Shown here: in pieces, positions 44,469 through 53,157 of the stretch
Position numbering within the stretch: the stretch's first letter is position 1
How the letters are laid out: the number at the start of each line of letters is the position of its first letter
Source: Deltaproteobacteria bacterium
Lineage (GTDB): Bacteria; Desulfobacterota; Binatia; UBA9968
DNA length: 61,344 nt
Direction of reading: 5' to 3'
NCBI GenBank assembly: GCA_016874755.1
Contig: VGTH01000005.1
Location: 115,547-176,890 of the forward strand
Position numbers and translations under genes: made by a program
Notes under the pieces: model-generated
What the model saw: the letters and a program-made list of their open reading frames with translations, nothing else
The model's database searches: none
What the model was told of the DNA's origin: nothing

Positions 44469-45525
44469 TCTCGGGGAGCGCTCCTATCCGATACACATCG
44501 GCGGGGGGATTTTAGCGCGCGCCGGGGATTATCTCGCGCAGGCCGGTCTGCGCGGCAAGGTGGCCGTGGTGAGCAACCCCACCGTCGCCCAGTTGTATCT
44601 CGACACGGTGCACGACGGGCTCAAGGCAAGTGGCTTTGAAACCATTCCAATTTTGATTCCCGATGGGGAAGAGCACAAAAACCTTGCGACTTTGGCGCAG
44701 ATTTTCGATCGTCTCATCGACGAGCGGCTGGAGCGCAAGTCGTGCATACTGGCGCTCGGCGGCGGTGTGATCGGCGATATGGCGGGTTTCGCTGCCGCAA
44801 CGTACTTACGCGGCGTGCCTTACGTGCAGGCGCCGACGACGTTGTTGGCGCAGGTCGATTCGAGCGTGGGCGGCAAAACCGCGGTGGATCATCGCCAAGG
44901 CAAAAATTTGATCGGCGCATTTTATCAGCCGCGGCTGGTGCTGATCGATGTCGAGGCGTTGAATACTCTGCCGCGCCGTGAGCTCATCGCCGGCCTCGCG
45001 GAAGTGATCAAGTACGGCGTCATTGAGGATCCGGCGCTGTTTCGCCTGTTGGAGCGTGATATCGACAAGCTCATCGCGCTCGATCATGAGCTCTTGATTC
45101 ACGTGATCGCCACGAGCTGCGCCATCAAGGGGCGCGTGGTCGAGCAGGATGAGCGCGAAGACGACTATCGCGCGGTGCTCAACTTCGGTCACACTTTGGG
45201 CCATGCGCTTGAGGCAGCGACGAACTACACGCAGTTTCTCCACGGCGAAGCGATCGGCGTCGGCATGGCAAAAGCGACTGCGCTTTCGAAACGTTTTGGC
45301 CATTGCGATGAAACCGCCCTGGAGCGGGTGTGCAAGCTGATCGCGCAGGCCGGGCTGCCGCTGGAAATTCCCGCGAGCGTCACCTTGCAAGAGTTGATTC
45401 AAGGGATGGAAGTCGACAAAAAGTCCGCCGCCGGCAAAGTCAAGTTCGTCATGTGCGCCGGCATCGGCAAGACGAAGTTTCACAGCCTGGCGCCGGCCGA
45501 AATCATCGCGGCCTTGGGCGGCTAG
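44449..45525 (+). CDS. aroB: 3-dehydroquinate synthase
   Basis: 358 residues starting at ATG 44449 (another ATG at 44446; earlier in-frame starts lie inside aroK). GGGVIGDMAGFAAATYLRG, the TTLLAQVDSSVGGKTAVDH block and FGHTLGHALEA (metal-binding His) are diagnostic. It converts DAHP to 3-dehydroquinate, the substrate of the downstream aroQ product. It overlaps aroK by 20 bases. Confidence 0.96.
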   Translation: MQTLTVNLGERSYPIHIGGGILARAGDYLAQAGLRGKVAVVSNPTVAQLYLDTVHDGLKASGFETIPILIPDGEEHKNLATLAQIFDRLIDERLERKSCILALGGGVIGDMAGFAAATYLRGVPYVQAPTTLLAQVDSSVGGKTAVDHRQGKNLIGAFYQPRLVLIDVEALNTLPRRELIAGLAEVIKYGVIEDPALFRLLERDIDKLIALDHELLIHVIATSCAIKGRVVEQDEREDDYRAVLNFGHTLGHALEAATNYTQFLHGEAIGVGMAKATALSKRFGHCDETALERVCKLIAQAGLPLEIPASVTLQELIQGMEVDKKSAAGKVKFVMCAGIGKTKFHSLAPAEIIAALGG

Positions 45526-45543
45526 AATGGTTTGGAAGAGCCA

Positions 45544-45984
45544 ATGGCAAAAAAGAAAAGTATCTTGGTGTTAAACGGCCCCAATCTGAATATGCTGGGC
45601 ACGCGCCAACCGGAAATCTATGGCCGTTTGACGTTGGAAGAGATCAATCAGCAAGTGCGCAAGCTGGCCAAGGAGTTGAACGTTGAGGTCGACATCCGCC
45701 AGTCGAACCACGAAGGGGAGCTGGTCACTTGGATACAGGACGCGCCGAAACGGTTTCAGGCGATCGTCATCAATCCAGCCGCCTATACGCACACCAGTTT
45801 GGCGATGAAGGACGCAATCTTTGCGTGCGGCCTACCGACCGTGGAAATTCACATTTCAAATATTTACAAGCGTGAGGACTTTCGTCATCACTCGCATATC
45901 GCTGGTGCGGCGGTGGGGCAGATTGCCGGCTTTGGCGTGCAGAGCTACTTGCTTGGCCTGCGCGCTGCCGTGGGGCAAATCTAG
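45544..45984 (+). CDS. aroQ: 3-dehydroquinate dehydratase, type II
   Basis: 146 residues from ATG 45544, preceded by GGAAGAG; a TTG at 45532 in the same frame is less likely. [21 protein letters not shown] at the start, the catalytic Tyr in YTHTSLAM and [18 protein letters not shown] establish the type II family. It dehydrates 3-dehydroquinate. It ends at the base before the stop of the convergent gene. Confidence 0.96.
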   Translation: MAKKKSILVLNGPNLNMLGTRQPEIYGRLTLEEINQQVRKLAKELNVEVDIRQSNHEGELVTWIQDAPKRFQAIVINPAAYTHTSLAMKDAIFACGLPTVEIHISNIYKREDFRHHSHIAGAAVGQIAGFGVQSYLLGLRAAVGQI

Positions 45985-46767
45985 TTATTCGACAAACAAC
46001 GAGCCGGTGTTGAAGCCTTTTTGGCGCATTTCATTGATCAGTTGTTCGCGTTGCCTCTCAATTTGAGTGGTTCTTTCACGGAGCTGGCTGAATTCCCTTT
46101 CTCTATCGTTGTAGGCCGGTGCTCCGGGTTGGGCAGCGGGGAACGGCGCGGGCGAAAATGACTCCGCTTTGGGCGGCAAGCTGCTAAACGGCGAGGGGAC
46201 CAATAGCTTGACTGGCTCCGGTTGCGAAGGGTTGTGGAGAGCGTTCTTGTAGCGCGAGTTCGCGTCGTCGTTGTGGGCGCGCAGTTGTTCGTCGGTGTGC
46301 AGCTGGTTGCCTTGCGGGCCGGTGGTGCCTCGCACTGCTTGCGAGTATTGATCCCGGGCGCTCTTGAGCTGTTCGGTTAACGCCCTGACCTTATCTTGGT
46401 ATTCCCTTTCTTCCTTGGCCCGTTGCGCTGCCTCGTTGGAAGCACCCTCCTTGCCACCCTCGCTGGCGGATCGTACCGCCGGCCGTGCGGGGGAAGCTGA
46501 GACCGTTTTTGTCGCCGTGGCCTGTTGGATATTGAAACTATTGCGATCTGCGGCGGCGGTATGGCGGATCGCCTGGATCTGGTCTTTGCTTATGCCAATC
46601 TCTCCGCCAAAGCCGCTGAACTTTATTACGCCGGCTTCTTCACGGTAGCTCGGCACGACGATGTTCCGGCCGTTCTTGAGCTCCAGCGTGTAGTCGGAAC
46701 GCGCGGCGGCTGGAAACGACGTGATTGCGAGGGCGATCAAGGGCAACAACGCTTTTGGCTTCATCAT
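45985..46767 (-). CDS. Secreted or periplasmic protein of unknown function
   Basis: 260 residues from ATG 46767 (a second ATG directly follows at 46764). A signal peptide (MMKPKALLPLIALAITSFPAAARS) is followed by a short beta-rich region (DYTLELKNGRNIVVPSYREE). Then comes a charged, Ala/Glu/Gln-rich helical portion with a likely coiled coil (about 110-150), and a Pro-rich linker before a C-terminal coiled coil. I do not recognise the family. A strong promoter (TTGCCG-N17-TATAAT) lies so close to the ATG that the message would be leaderless. Confidence 0.75.
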   Translation of the reverse strand: MMKPKALLPLIALAITSFPAAARSDYTLELKNGRNIVVPSYREEAGVIKFSGFGGEIGISKDQIQAIRHTAAADRNSFNIQQATATKTVSASPARPAVRSASEGGKEGASNEAAQRAKEEREYQDKVRALTEQLKSARDQYSQAVRGTTGPQGNQLHTDEQLRAHNDDANSRYKNALHNPSQPEPVKLLVPSPFSSLPPKAESFSPAPFPAAQPGAPAYNDREREFSQLRERTTQIERQREQLINEMRQKGFNTGSLFVE

Positions 46768-46774
46768 AGACGCT

Positions 46775-46803
46775 ATTATAGCGATCCGGCGGACCTCCGG
46801 CAA
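46775..46803 (-). promoter_or_regulatory. Strong sigma-70-like promoter giving a leaderless message
   Basis: On the minus strand, TTGCCG (46798-46803) and a perfect TATAAT (46775-46780) are 17 bases apart. The expected start of transcription, about 7-8 bases on, falls at the ATG at 46767. No ribosome-binding site fits between them. Confidence 0.7.
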
Positions 46804-46882
46804 TCGGCCAGTTTTGTTCGATATTATCCACATTTACTGGTCGTCTAAGACATGTTAGTTATTTGATTTACGGGGGCGCGCC

Positions 46883-48151
46883 ATGAACCGAGCAAAATTT
46901 AGGCTTGTTGCCCAGGGGATTCTTCTGCTGTTTGTGACCGTCGCTCAGGCTGCTCTCAGTATGGGAGCGGAGCCCAGGGTCCAGATTCTCTCGCCCAAAG
47001 ACGGCAGCCGCATCAGCCAAGATCAGAAAACCGTTCTGATTAGCGGCAAGGTCGGCAACCACCTGGCTCGATCCCCCAACGTCGATATCGCATTTATCGT
47101 CGATGTGTCCGGCAGCACCGCAGCCTATGCCGGCGTCGATCTCGGCGACGCTGGGCAGCTACCCGACGGTGGGTCGTCGCGGTTTCCGACACCGCAGATC
47201 TCCATTGGCGGCGTCAGTGTCGGTGGCGGTCCGCCGCTGCGCAACCTGCGCAATTCCGTGCTCGCCGCGGAGGTCGCCGCCGCGCGCCGCGTGCTTTTGC
47301 AACTCAATTCGGAGACCACCCGGGTCGGGGTGATCTCATTTGGTCAGGAGGTGCGGCTGCTGCAACCGCTCACCCAAGACTTCGATCTCGTCCGGCGCGC
47401 CCTGGACGACATATTACGCAATGGCCCGACCGGCGGAACCAACATGGTTGAAGGCATCCGGACGGGCATCTCCGAGCTGATGGGCTTTGGTCGCAGTGAA
47501 AAGCGGCCCGATGCGGTCAAAGTCCAGTTTCTGCTCACCGATGGCTTTCCAACACTGCCCATCGGCGGCGGCAAGTTTGCCGACCCGGAGGATACCAATC
47601 TCGCCATCAATGCGGCCCGCCTTGCGGGCCGCGCCGGGATCAAAGTTCATGTGTTTGCTTTGGGTGAGGACGCGTTGTCGCACCCCAGAGCGGCCACGGG
47701 CATTGCCGCTGAGAGCGGCGGCACGTACACACCGGTGTCGCGGCCGGCTGACGTGCTCGCGGTGATCGAAAGTATCTCCGTGGTGGGCGTCGATTTCGTG
47801 CAAATCGTCAATCAGACGAGCGGCCAGAAAGCTACCCAAACCAGGCTCGCCGCCGATGGATTCTTTTCTTCAGCCGTGCCGGTGGTGGATGGACGCAATC
47901 AGATCGAAGTCTTCGCGCGGGCGAGCGATGGCTCCATCGGCCGTGACCGGATTACCATCGACTACCAATCGAGCACACAGAAGTCGTTAGACCTGGAAGT
48001 CTTCCTGGAAAAAGAGAAAAGCCTAAAACTACAAGTGGAACGCTTGGGCCGCAGCCCGGCGGAAATCCAGCGCGACGTTGAGCGCAATCGCGAAGACAAC
48101 ACGCGGCGCCCGCCGCCGCAGCCGCCGGCGCCCTCGGAGACGCCGCGCTAG
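46883..48151 (+). CDS. Exported von Willebrand factor type A (VWA) domain protein
   Basis: 422 residues. A signal peptide (to about ALSMGAE) is followed by a short beta region, then a VWA domain with the MIDAS motif DVSGSTAAY, the conserved Thr in TGGTNMVEGIR and a later Asp in LLTDGFPTLPI. The insert between the MIDAS DxSxS and the next helix is long (PDGGSSRFPTPQ region). The C-terminus is a charged coiled coil ending in Pro-rich repeats. Such domains bind ligands or partner proteins in a metal-dependent way; the partner may be the convergent TonB/ExbBD-associated proteins, but only location suggests that. Confidence 0.88.
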   Translation: MNRAKFRLVAQGILLLFVTVAQAALSMGAEPRVQILSPKDGSRISQDQKTVLISGKVGNHLARSPNVDIAFIVDVSGSTAAYAGVDLGDAGQLPDGGSSRFPTPQISIGGVSVGGGPPLRNLRNSVLAAEVAAARRVLLQLNSETTRVGVISFGQEVRLLQPLTQDFDLVRRALDDILRNGPTGGTNMVEGIRTGISELMGFGRSEKRPDAVKVQFLLTDGFPTLPIGGGKFADPEDTNLAINAARLAGRAGIKVHVFALGEDALSHPRAATGIAAESGGTYTPVSRPADVLAVIESISVVGVDFVQIVNQTSGQKATQTRLAADGFFSSAVPVVDGRNQIEVFARASDGSIGRDRITIDYQSSTQKSLDLEVFLEKEKSLKLQVERLGRSPAEIQRDVERNREDNTRRPPPQPPAPSETPR

Positions 48152-48162
48152 ACGCTGCTCAC

Positions 48163-48182
48163 GTTGCTCACCGGTGAGCAAC
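48163..48182. repeat. 20-base perfect palindrome after the VWA gene
   Basis: Ten bases on each side of the centre are exactly complementary (GTTGCTCACC/GGTGAGCAAC). It lies 12 bases after the VWA stop and 41 before the end of exbD. There is no T run on either side. Confidence 0.6.
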
Positions 48183-48187
48183 AAATT

Positions 48188-48204
48188 CCAGATTACAAAT
48201 TCCA
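48188..48204. repeat. Second copy of a 17-base intergenic string
   Basis: CCAGATTACAAATTCCA matches 31240-31256 exactly. Both lie in short gaps between genes; the function is unknown. Confidence 0.55.
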
Positions 48205-48222
48205 GATTTTAGATTGCGGTCT

Positions 48223-48648
48223 TCAACGCTTGGCGCGTTCGGCTTCGGCGGCGATGGCGATTTCGGTGGCGCCGGCACGCTTGATGATCGACATGACGCG
48301 CACGGTTTCGCCAAATAAGACATCTTTATCGCCGCGCAAGATCACGGTCTTGTCGGCGTTGGCATTGAGCGCTTCTTTCAACGTGGCTTCGAGGGTATCC
48401 TCGCCAACTTTCTTCTGATTGACGAAAATCTCCTGCTTCGGCGTCAGCGTCACCGTGGTGCCGCGGGTCTCCGATTTTGTCGCAACCGCTTTAGGCAGAT
48501 TGACTTTGCCTCCCGATTCGATCATCGCCGAGCTGGTGATCATGAAAATGATCAGCAGCACCAGAAAGATATCGGTGAGCGGCGTGATATTGATTTCTGC
48601 GACGATGCCGGCATCGTCGCCATTGCCGCCGAGGGGTGTGATAGCCAT
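48223..48648 (-). CDS. ExbD/TolR-family proton-channel subunit
   Basis: 141 residues. The single N-terminal membrane helix with the conserved Asp (EINITPLTDIFLVLLIIFMI) and the periplasmic ExbD domain identify the family. It works with the preceding TolQ/ExbB-type protein as a proton-motive-force-driven motor for TonB-like partners. It is the last gene of the TonB operon and starts 7 bases after the ExbB stop. Confidence 0.94.
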   Translation of the reverse strand: MAITPLGGNGDDAGIVAEINITPLTDIFLVLLIIFMITSSAMIESGGKVNLPKAVATKSETRGTTVTLTPKQEIFVNQKKVGEDTLEATLKEALNANADKTVILRGDKDVLFGETVRVMSIIKRAGATEIAIAAEAERAKR

Positions 48649-48655
48649 GGTGCGC

Positions 48656-49288
48656 TTACACTGCGAGGTTAAGGTTGTGGAGCACTTTGCTCACTTGTAT
48701 GCGGAAAAGGCCGTTGATGTTGGAAATCCGCGTTTGAAAATAGTTGTAAAAAACCACGGCAATGATGGCCACCGCGAGGCCCAAGGCCGTTGCCACCAAA
48801 GCCTCAGAGATGCCGGCAGCCACTACCGCGAAACCGCCGGTGCCGGCGATGGCCATGTTTTCGAAAGCTTTGATGATGCCAACGACGGTGCCGAGCAAAC
48901 CGATGAACGGCGCGCTGCTCGCCACGGTGCCGAGGATCCAGAGATTCTTTTTTAAGTTTTGGGTTTCTTCAAACATCGCCTCGGCAGCAAAGGCGTTGGC
49001 GGTGTCGAGCCCAAAGTTGCCTTCCTTGTCAAAAACATTGAGGAAGATTCTCCCCGCTGGAGAATTGTTATTCTGCCGGCAGATCGCCAGGGCCAAATCG
49101 CGCTGGCCTTTTTTGATCGGATCGAGGAGAGATTCGGCCAGCCGAGTGGTCGCTGCGCCGACATTGCGCAGGGTCCAGAGCCGCTCGAACACGACCGCGA
49201 CGCTGACAATCGACAGAATGATCAATGGGTAAGTAGTCAGCCAACCCTTGTTGATAATATCGATGAGATCCAAACCTTGTGGTTGCAT
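48656..49288 (-). CDS. ExbB/TolQ/MotA-family motor protein
   Basis: 210 residues. Three membrane helices are visible: LTTYPLIILSIVSVAVVFER, GTVASSAPFIGLLGTVVGII and EALVATALGLAVAIIAVVF. These match ExbB/TolQ rather than MotA because of the length and the GLLGTVVGI motif. It forms a pentameric proton channel with ExbD dimers. The gene follows the TonB gene after 85 bases and is coupled to exbD. Whether this belongs to Tol-Pal or TonB uptake is not decided by the sequence alone, but the tonB gene next to it favours ExbB. Confidence 0.94.
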   Translation of the reverse strand: MQPQGLDLIDIINKGWLTTYPLIILSIVSVAVVFERLWTLRNVGAATTRLAESLLDPIKKGQRDLALAICRQNNNSPAGRIFLNVFDKEGNFGLDTANAFAAEAMFEETQNLKKNLWILGTVASSAPFIGLLGTVVGIIKAFENMAIAGTGGFAVVAAGISEALVATALGLAVAIIAVVFYNYFQTRISNINGLFRIQVSKVLHNLNLAV

Positions 49289-49373
49289 CGTCAGTGATTT
49301 CTCCGAATCTTTCGCGGCAGATTACCTGAAAACAACTATTATTGAAATCTTCAAACCAACAACGACGCAGCGT

Positions 49374-50423
49374 TCAGCCACGCACGCCGACGGTGACGGT
49401 GAACTGCATGCGCAATGGCTCGTTGGCGAGTTCTTTCAAACTGTCGGGGATCGGCGGAAAAGGCGAGGCCCTTCTCATGGCATCCACGGCGCTTGAGTTA
49501 ATGCGGGTATCGGAAGAATCGATGACATCGGCTTGAATCAGCCGGCCGGCGCGGTCGAGGGAGAAGACGACAGCGACACGCTGCACACCGGAAACACCAT
49601 CGGGAAAGCGCCAGACCGCTTCGACGCGTTTTTTTAGCTGGGTGAGATAGCTATTGAATTCCGCCGCGGGGATGCCCCGTAATCCAGTGGCACTGCCGCC
49701 GCCGGTACCCGTGCCGGTGCCGCCGCCGGCGATGCCAGTGCCACTCTTGCTGCCGCCGGGCACACCGTAGGGTCCTGTGCCGGTGCCCGTGCCTTTGAGC
49801 GCCCCGGGAATCTGCGCGCCTTCTTTAAGCCCGCGAATGCCTGGGCCGTCGCTCGCACCTTTGGCCATTGCCAAGCTCCTCTGGTTGAGCTCGGCGTCCG
49901 CCGCGGCGCTGCCGGGCAAATTGGTCGGCGCATCGCGGGTCGGCAGGCGAACTAGCGAATCGGGTGAAGTTTCCTTGGCGTTGACCGATTCCTGGCGCGT
50001 ATCCGCTGAGGCTAACACTTTGGGACCGGGAAGGGCCACCGGTTTAGGGGGCGGCTCGGTGGCCGGCTCGGCGTTCTTGCTTGGAGCGGTGGCTTCGAGC
50101 GAGCCACTATCGATTTTGCCGGTTCTCGGCGCCGGTGGAATCGGCGTGCCGAGCTTGGGCATAGTCTTGGGACCGCCGGGGCCCTGGCCCGGGCCGATGC
50201 TCTTGTTGGGCGAACTGCCTTCGCGCACCTCGGGCACGCGCACCTCCGCCAACTGCACGGCGATCGGCACTTCCGGCTCCGGTTTGGCGATCTGCAAGTT
50301 AACCAGGCGCAACGTCAAGAGGGCCAGCAAGCCATGCAACAGAATGGAGGACAGCAGAAAGGGGGCACGGAAAACCGAGGAGAGGCCCGTATCTCCCCAA
50401 GAAGTGGACATCGTGTTGCCCAT
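49374..50423 (-). CDS. TonB-like energy-transducing protein
   Basis: 349 residues from ATG 50423, one base after the upstream stop; the frame is open 48 codons further but that part overlaps the neighbouring gene and has no signal. GGAAG lies in front. It has an N-terminal membrane anchor (about 15-40), a long Pro/Gly/Ser-rich periplasmic linker with GTGTG-type repeats (about 220-250), and the TonB/TolA C-terminal domain (VEAVWRFPDGVSGVQRVAVV, then IDSSDTRINSSAVDAMRRAS). It would carry energy from ExbB/ExbD to an outer-membrane receptor. No receptor is encoded in the window. Confidence 0.87.
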   Translation of the reverse strand: MGNTMSTSWGDTGLSSVFRAPFLLSSILLHGLLALLTLRLVNLQIAKPEPEVPIAVQLAEVRVPEVREGSSPNKSIGPGQGPGGPKTMPKLGTPIPPAPRTGKIDSGSLEATAPSKNAEPATEPPPKPVALPGPKVLASADTRQESVNAKETSPDSLVRLPTRDAPTNLPGSAAADAELNQRSLAMAKGASDGPGIRGLKEGAQIPGALKGTGTGTGPYGVPGGSKSGTGIAGGGTGTGTGGGSATGLRGIPAAEFNSYLTQLKKRVEAVWRFPDGVSGVQRVAVVFSLDRAGRLIQADVIDSSDTRINSSAVDAMRRASPFPPIPDSLKELANEPLRMQFTVTVGVRG

Positions 50424-50424
50424 C

Positions 50425-51585
50425 TTAGCTTCCCGGCAGTGAAACAGTTCTAAGGTCGCTGTTAGGCAGCTGTTCTTGCTTGGCGAGAATTTCCAGACCT
50501 GCGGCGCTGACGTCGCGCCGCGCGACACGACCATTCTCATAGTAGGTCCAGATGTCGGCGATGCCATCGCCGTTCAAATCGCGCTCGTCTTTCAGGATAA
50601 CCTCGCCGTCTTGTGTCACATCGTAATAAACCCAAGAATCGGCACGGCCGCGGCCGGTGGTGTCGCGTTCGACTTTGGCGAGGCGGCCCTTTTCGTAGGT
50701 CGCGCGGTAGGTCATGCGCCCCTGGCCCACTTCGTCGCGTTCTTCGCGCGCGAGCACGTCGTCGTTGTAATAGTAAATCGTTGTCGGTTGGCCCTGGCCG
50801 CGGGTATCGACTTCACGACGCTGCAATTTGCCGTCTTTGAAATAGCTCCAGGTATCGACTCGGCCGTCGCCCTTGGTCGATTCCTCCTGGCGCACGATCT
50901 CGCCGGGTTTCTGGGGGTTGTAGTAAATCCAAAGATCTGGGATGCCATCGCCGTTCATGTCGCGGACCTCGACGTTTTTAAAGGGCGCTGGTGCGGCTGG
51001 CGCCGGCACGGGTTTATTGACTGAAGCAACCTCAATCCTTTCACGATTAGGCTGACTTTGGGAAGGCTGCGAAGCCCGGTTGCCACCTGGCGTGGTTGTG
51101 GGGGGGGTTGTTGTGCCGCTTCCCAACACCTGACCCTCCAACGCCCGCTGCCGCTCAAGTTCCTTTTCGATGAGCGCCTCGAGCTGCTGGTCTTTCTGGG
51201 TTTCCTTGCTGACCTGGGCTATGACTCGCTCTTCTTCCTGGCCGCTTGTCACCATCCCATAGATCGCGCCGACCAACATGCCGCCCAAAGCGCCGAAGTG
51301 GCCGAACGGGCCGGCAAGCATGCCCCCCCAGCGCGCTCCTTCAGCCATCGATCCCATAACATGCTGGTTGGCTCTGCTGCTGCGCGGCGGCGATTGGGGC
51401 TGTGGCGTTCGGCTGGTTGGAGATCCGCTTGCCGTGGGCGGCTGCGCTCCCGAGCCGGCCGGATAATTGGGCACGGGATAGCTGCCGGGCGGATATTGCG
51501 TCGCGCTCGCCTGGCAGCCAGCCAACAACGCTGCAACCAGCAAAAGCACCGGGGCTGAGGCGAATGTTTGCCAGGGGTCTTTCAT
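50425..51585 (-). CDS. Lipoprotein with 24-residue acidic repeats (partner of the TonB operon)
   Basis: 386 residues. A lipoprotein signal with lipobox LLAGC (Cys about 24) is followed by a Pro/Ser-rich linker and a Gly-rich hydrophobic segment (WGGMLAGPFGHFGALGGMLV) like a glycine-zipper. A coiled coil comes next, then about six repeats of 24-28 residues, each like YYxxGxxxRxExDxxGDGxxDxW. The acidic DxNxDG loops resemble calcium-binding repeats. The same repeat forms most of the next upstream protein. Its outer-membrane location is inferred from the lipoprotein signal; function is unknown. Confidence 0.8.
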   Translation of the reverse strand: MKDPWQTFASAPVLLLVAALLAGCQASATQYPPGSYPVPNYPAGSGAQPPTASGSPTSRTPQPQSPPRSSRANQHVMGSMAEGARWGGMLAGPFGHFGALGGMLVGAIYGMVTSGQEEERVIAQVSKETQKDQQLEALIEKELERQRALEGQVLGSGTTTPPTTTPGGNRASQPSQSQPNRERIEVASVNKPVPAPAAPAPFKNVEVRDMNGDGIPDLWIYYNPQKPGEIVRQEESTKGDGRVDTWSYFKDGKLQRREVDTRGQGQPTTIYYYNDDVLAREERDEVGQGRMTYRATYEKGRLAKVERDTTGRGRADSWVYYDVTQDGEVILKDERDLNGDGIADIWTYYENGRVARRDVSAAGLEILAKQEQLPNSDLRTVSLPGS

Positions 51586-51595
51586 AACGCCGATT

Positions 51596-52825
51596 CTACT
51601 TTACTTCGCTGGCCGCGGACAAGACGGCTTGCTTGCGCGATTGGCCGACGGCCGAAGCCATGACAGAGTCCGAGCCCAGCATCGTGCGCAGCTCCGCTTC
51701 GACGCTGCCGAACGGCGTCGGCACGCTGGGCGGGTCGATATTGGCGAGCTGCTCTTGGCCGGAGACCTGGCCGCCCTTAAACGTATACCGAGCGCTAACT
51801 TTGCCGGTGAAGTTTTGATCCTCTAGCTGCTCGACCATTTCGCCGTTCTCAAAGCGCACCCAGACATCGACACGGCGGTCTTTGTTGGTGTCGGCTTCCT
51901 GGCGGGCAACCTTGCCGTTCTCGTACCAGAAGCGCATGTCAAAGAAGCCATCGCCATCGCTGTCGCGCTCTTCGCGAATCAGCTCATTGTCTTTGAAGAA
52001 AAAAATCAGGTCCCACTTGCCGCTGGCTTTGCTGTCGCGCAGGCGCTTTTCCAACCGCCCCTGGTAAAAAGACTCGACCATATCCATGCGGCCGCGTCCG
52101 GCGCCATCTTCCTCGCGGCGAATCACTTCATCGCCATTGAAATAAACTATGCGGCCGACTCTGCCATCGCCCCGCATATCTTCCTCTTGTTTGACGAGCC
52201 GGCCGTCGCGATAATAACCCCAGAGGTCGATTTTTCCGCTAAATTTTCGGTCGAGCTCCTTGCGAACGAGTTGACCGTCTTCATAAAAAGAATAACTGTC
52301 GGGTTTGCCGTCGCTGTTGGTATCCTCATCGACTCGGCTGACTTTGCCGTCGCGAAACTGCACCGTGCGGTTCGTAACGCCGCGGCCCTTGGTATCTTCC
52401 TCGCTGCGCACCGGCTGGCCATTCTTGTAGTAAACCCATTGGGTAGGTTTGCCGGTGCGGTTGGGGTCCTGTCCCTTGCGCTCGATCTCGCCGCTGGCGT
52501 CAAGAAAAATCCAGGTATCGAACTGTCCGTCGTTCTTACTGGCGATTTCTTGCCGCCTCGGCTTGCCGTTTTCGTAGTAGACCATGGCATCGATCTTGCC
52601 GTCGAAATTACTGTCCTGTTCGATGCGTTCGATTTGCCCCTGCCGGTCATAGTGGGTCCAGCGGTCCATTTTACCGTCGTTGTTGGTGTCGCGCTCTTGG
52701 CGCACGACGTTGCCTTTTTCGTCATAAAAGAAGCTCGCCACCGGCTGCTGGGCAAACGCCGATGCAATGAGAAAAGCAGCGAGAGTCAGCGCCAGAAGGG
52801 CGGGAACTGGGAGCCGTTTAAGCAT
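51596..52825 (-). CDS. Exported protein made of about 13 tandem 24-residue repeats
   Basis: 409 residues from ATG 52825; the open frame continues 37 codons upstream but lacks a signal there. A signal peptide (to about SAFAQQ) is followed by about 13 near-contiguous repeats with the consensus YYENGKxxRxExDxNxDGKxDxW, each about 24 residues. The motif mixes a MORN_2/YwqK-like half (YYENGKL) with an acidic loop like that of calcium-binding proteins (DTNNDGKMD). The repeats end near residue 350, before a short C-terminal region. It begins the five-gene operon that ends with exbD. I do not recognise a characterised relative. Confidence 0.8.
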   Translation of the reverse strand: MLKRLPVPALLALTLAAFLIASAFAQQPVASFFYDEKGNVVRQERDTNNDGKMDRWTHYDRQGQIERIEQDSNFDGKIDAMVYYENGKPRRQEIASKNDGQFDTWIFLDASGEIERKGQDPNRTGKPTQWVYYKNGQPVRSEEDTKGRGVTNRTVQFRDGKVSRVDEDTNSDGKPDSYSFYEDGQLVRKELDRKFSGKIDLWGYYRDGRLVKQEEDMRGDGRVGRIVYFNGDEVIRREEDGAGRGRMDMVESFYQGRLEKRLRDSKASGKWDLIFFFKDNELIREERDSDGDGFFDMRFWYENGKVARQEADTNKDRRVDVWVRFENGEMVEQLEDQNFTGKVSARYTFKGGQVSGQEQLANIDPPSVPTPFGSVEAELRTMLGSDSVMASAVGQSRKQAVLSAASEVK

Positions 52826-53157
52826 GGCCACTTGTTGACCGGACCTTGTCAAGCTACGACGCGGCCATGGGCAAGTCAATGCGCAATGGCGCGGCTCCGA
52901 CAGGCCGTAACTCGATATTGTTGTCTCAACAGCCAATCCGCGTTATAAAATTGCGAAGAACCGCAATTGCTATCGGACCACCGAACTGTCTGTATGGTTG
53001 TCGTGCCACGCTAATGGTGAGTTTTCCTCGCAGGTGTTGGCCGGGCTTGGAGCCGGCGTTGCCAGCTCACGGCGGACGCGCGCCTGTTGAAGCCTAGCCC
53101 ATCGACGTAGCCTTCCGGATATTTTCTCCCTAATGCGTTCGTGCTGAATCGTTTGAT
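52826..53157. other. Gene-free divergent gap (332 bases)
   Basis: No gene is supported. The gap lies between the divergent repeat-protein operon and the glycosyltransferase gene and must hold both promoters, but I see no convincing hexamer pair. Confidence 0.5.
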
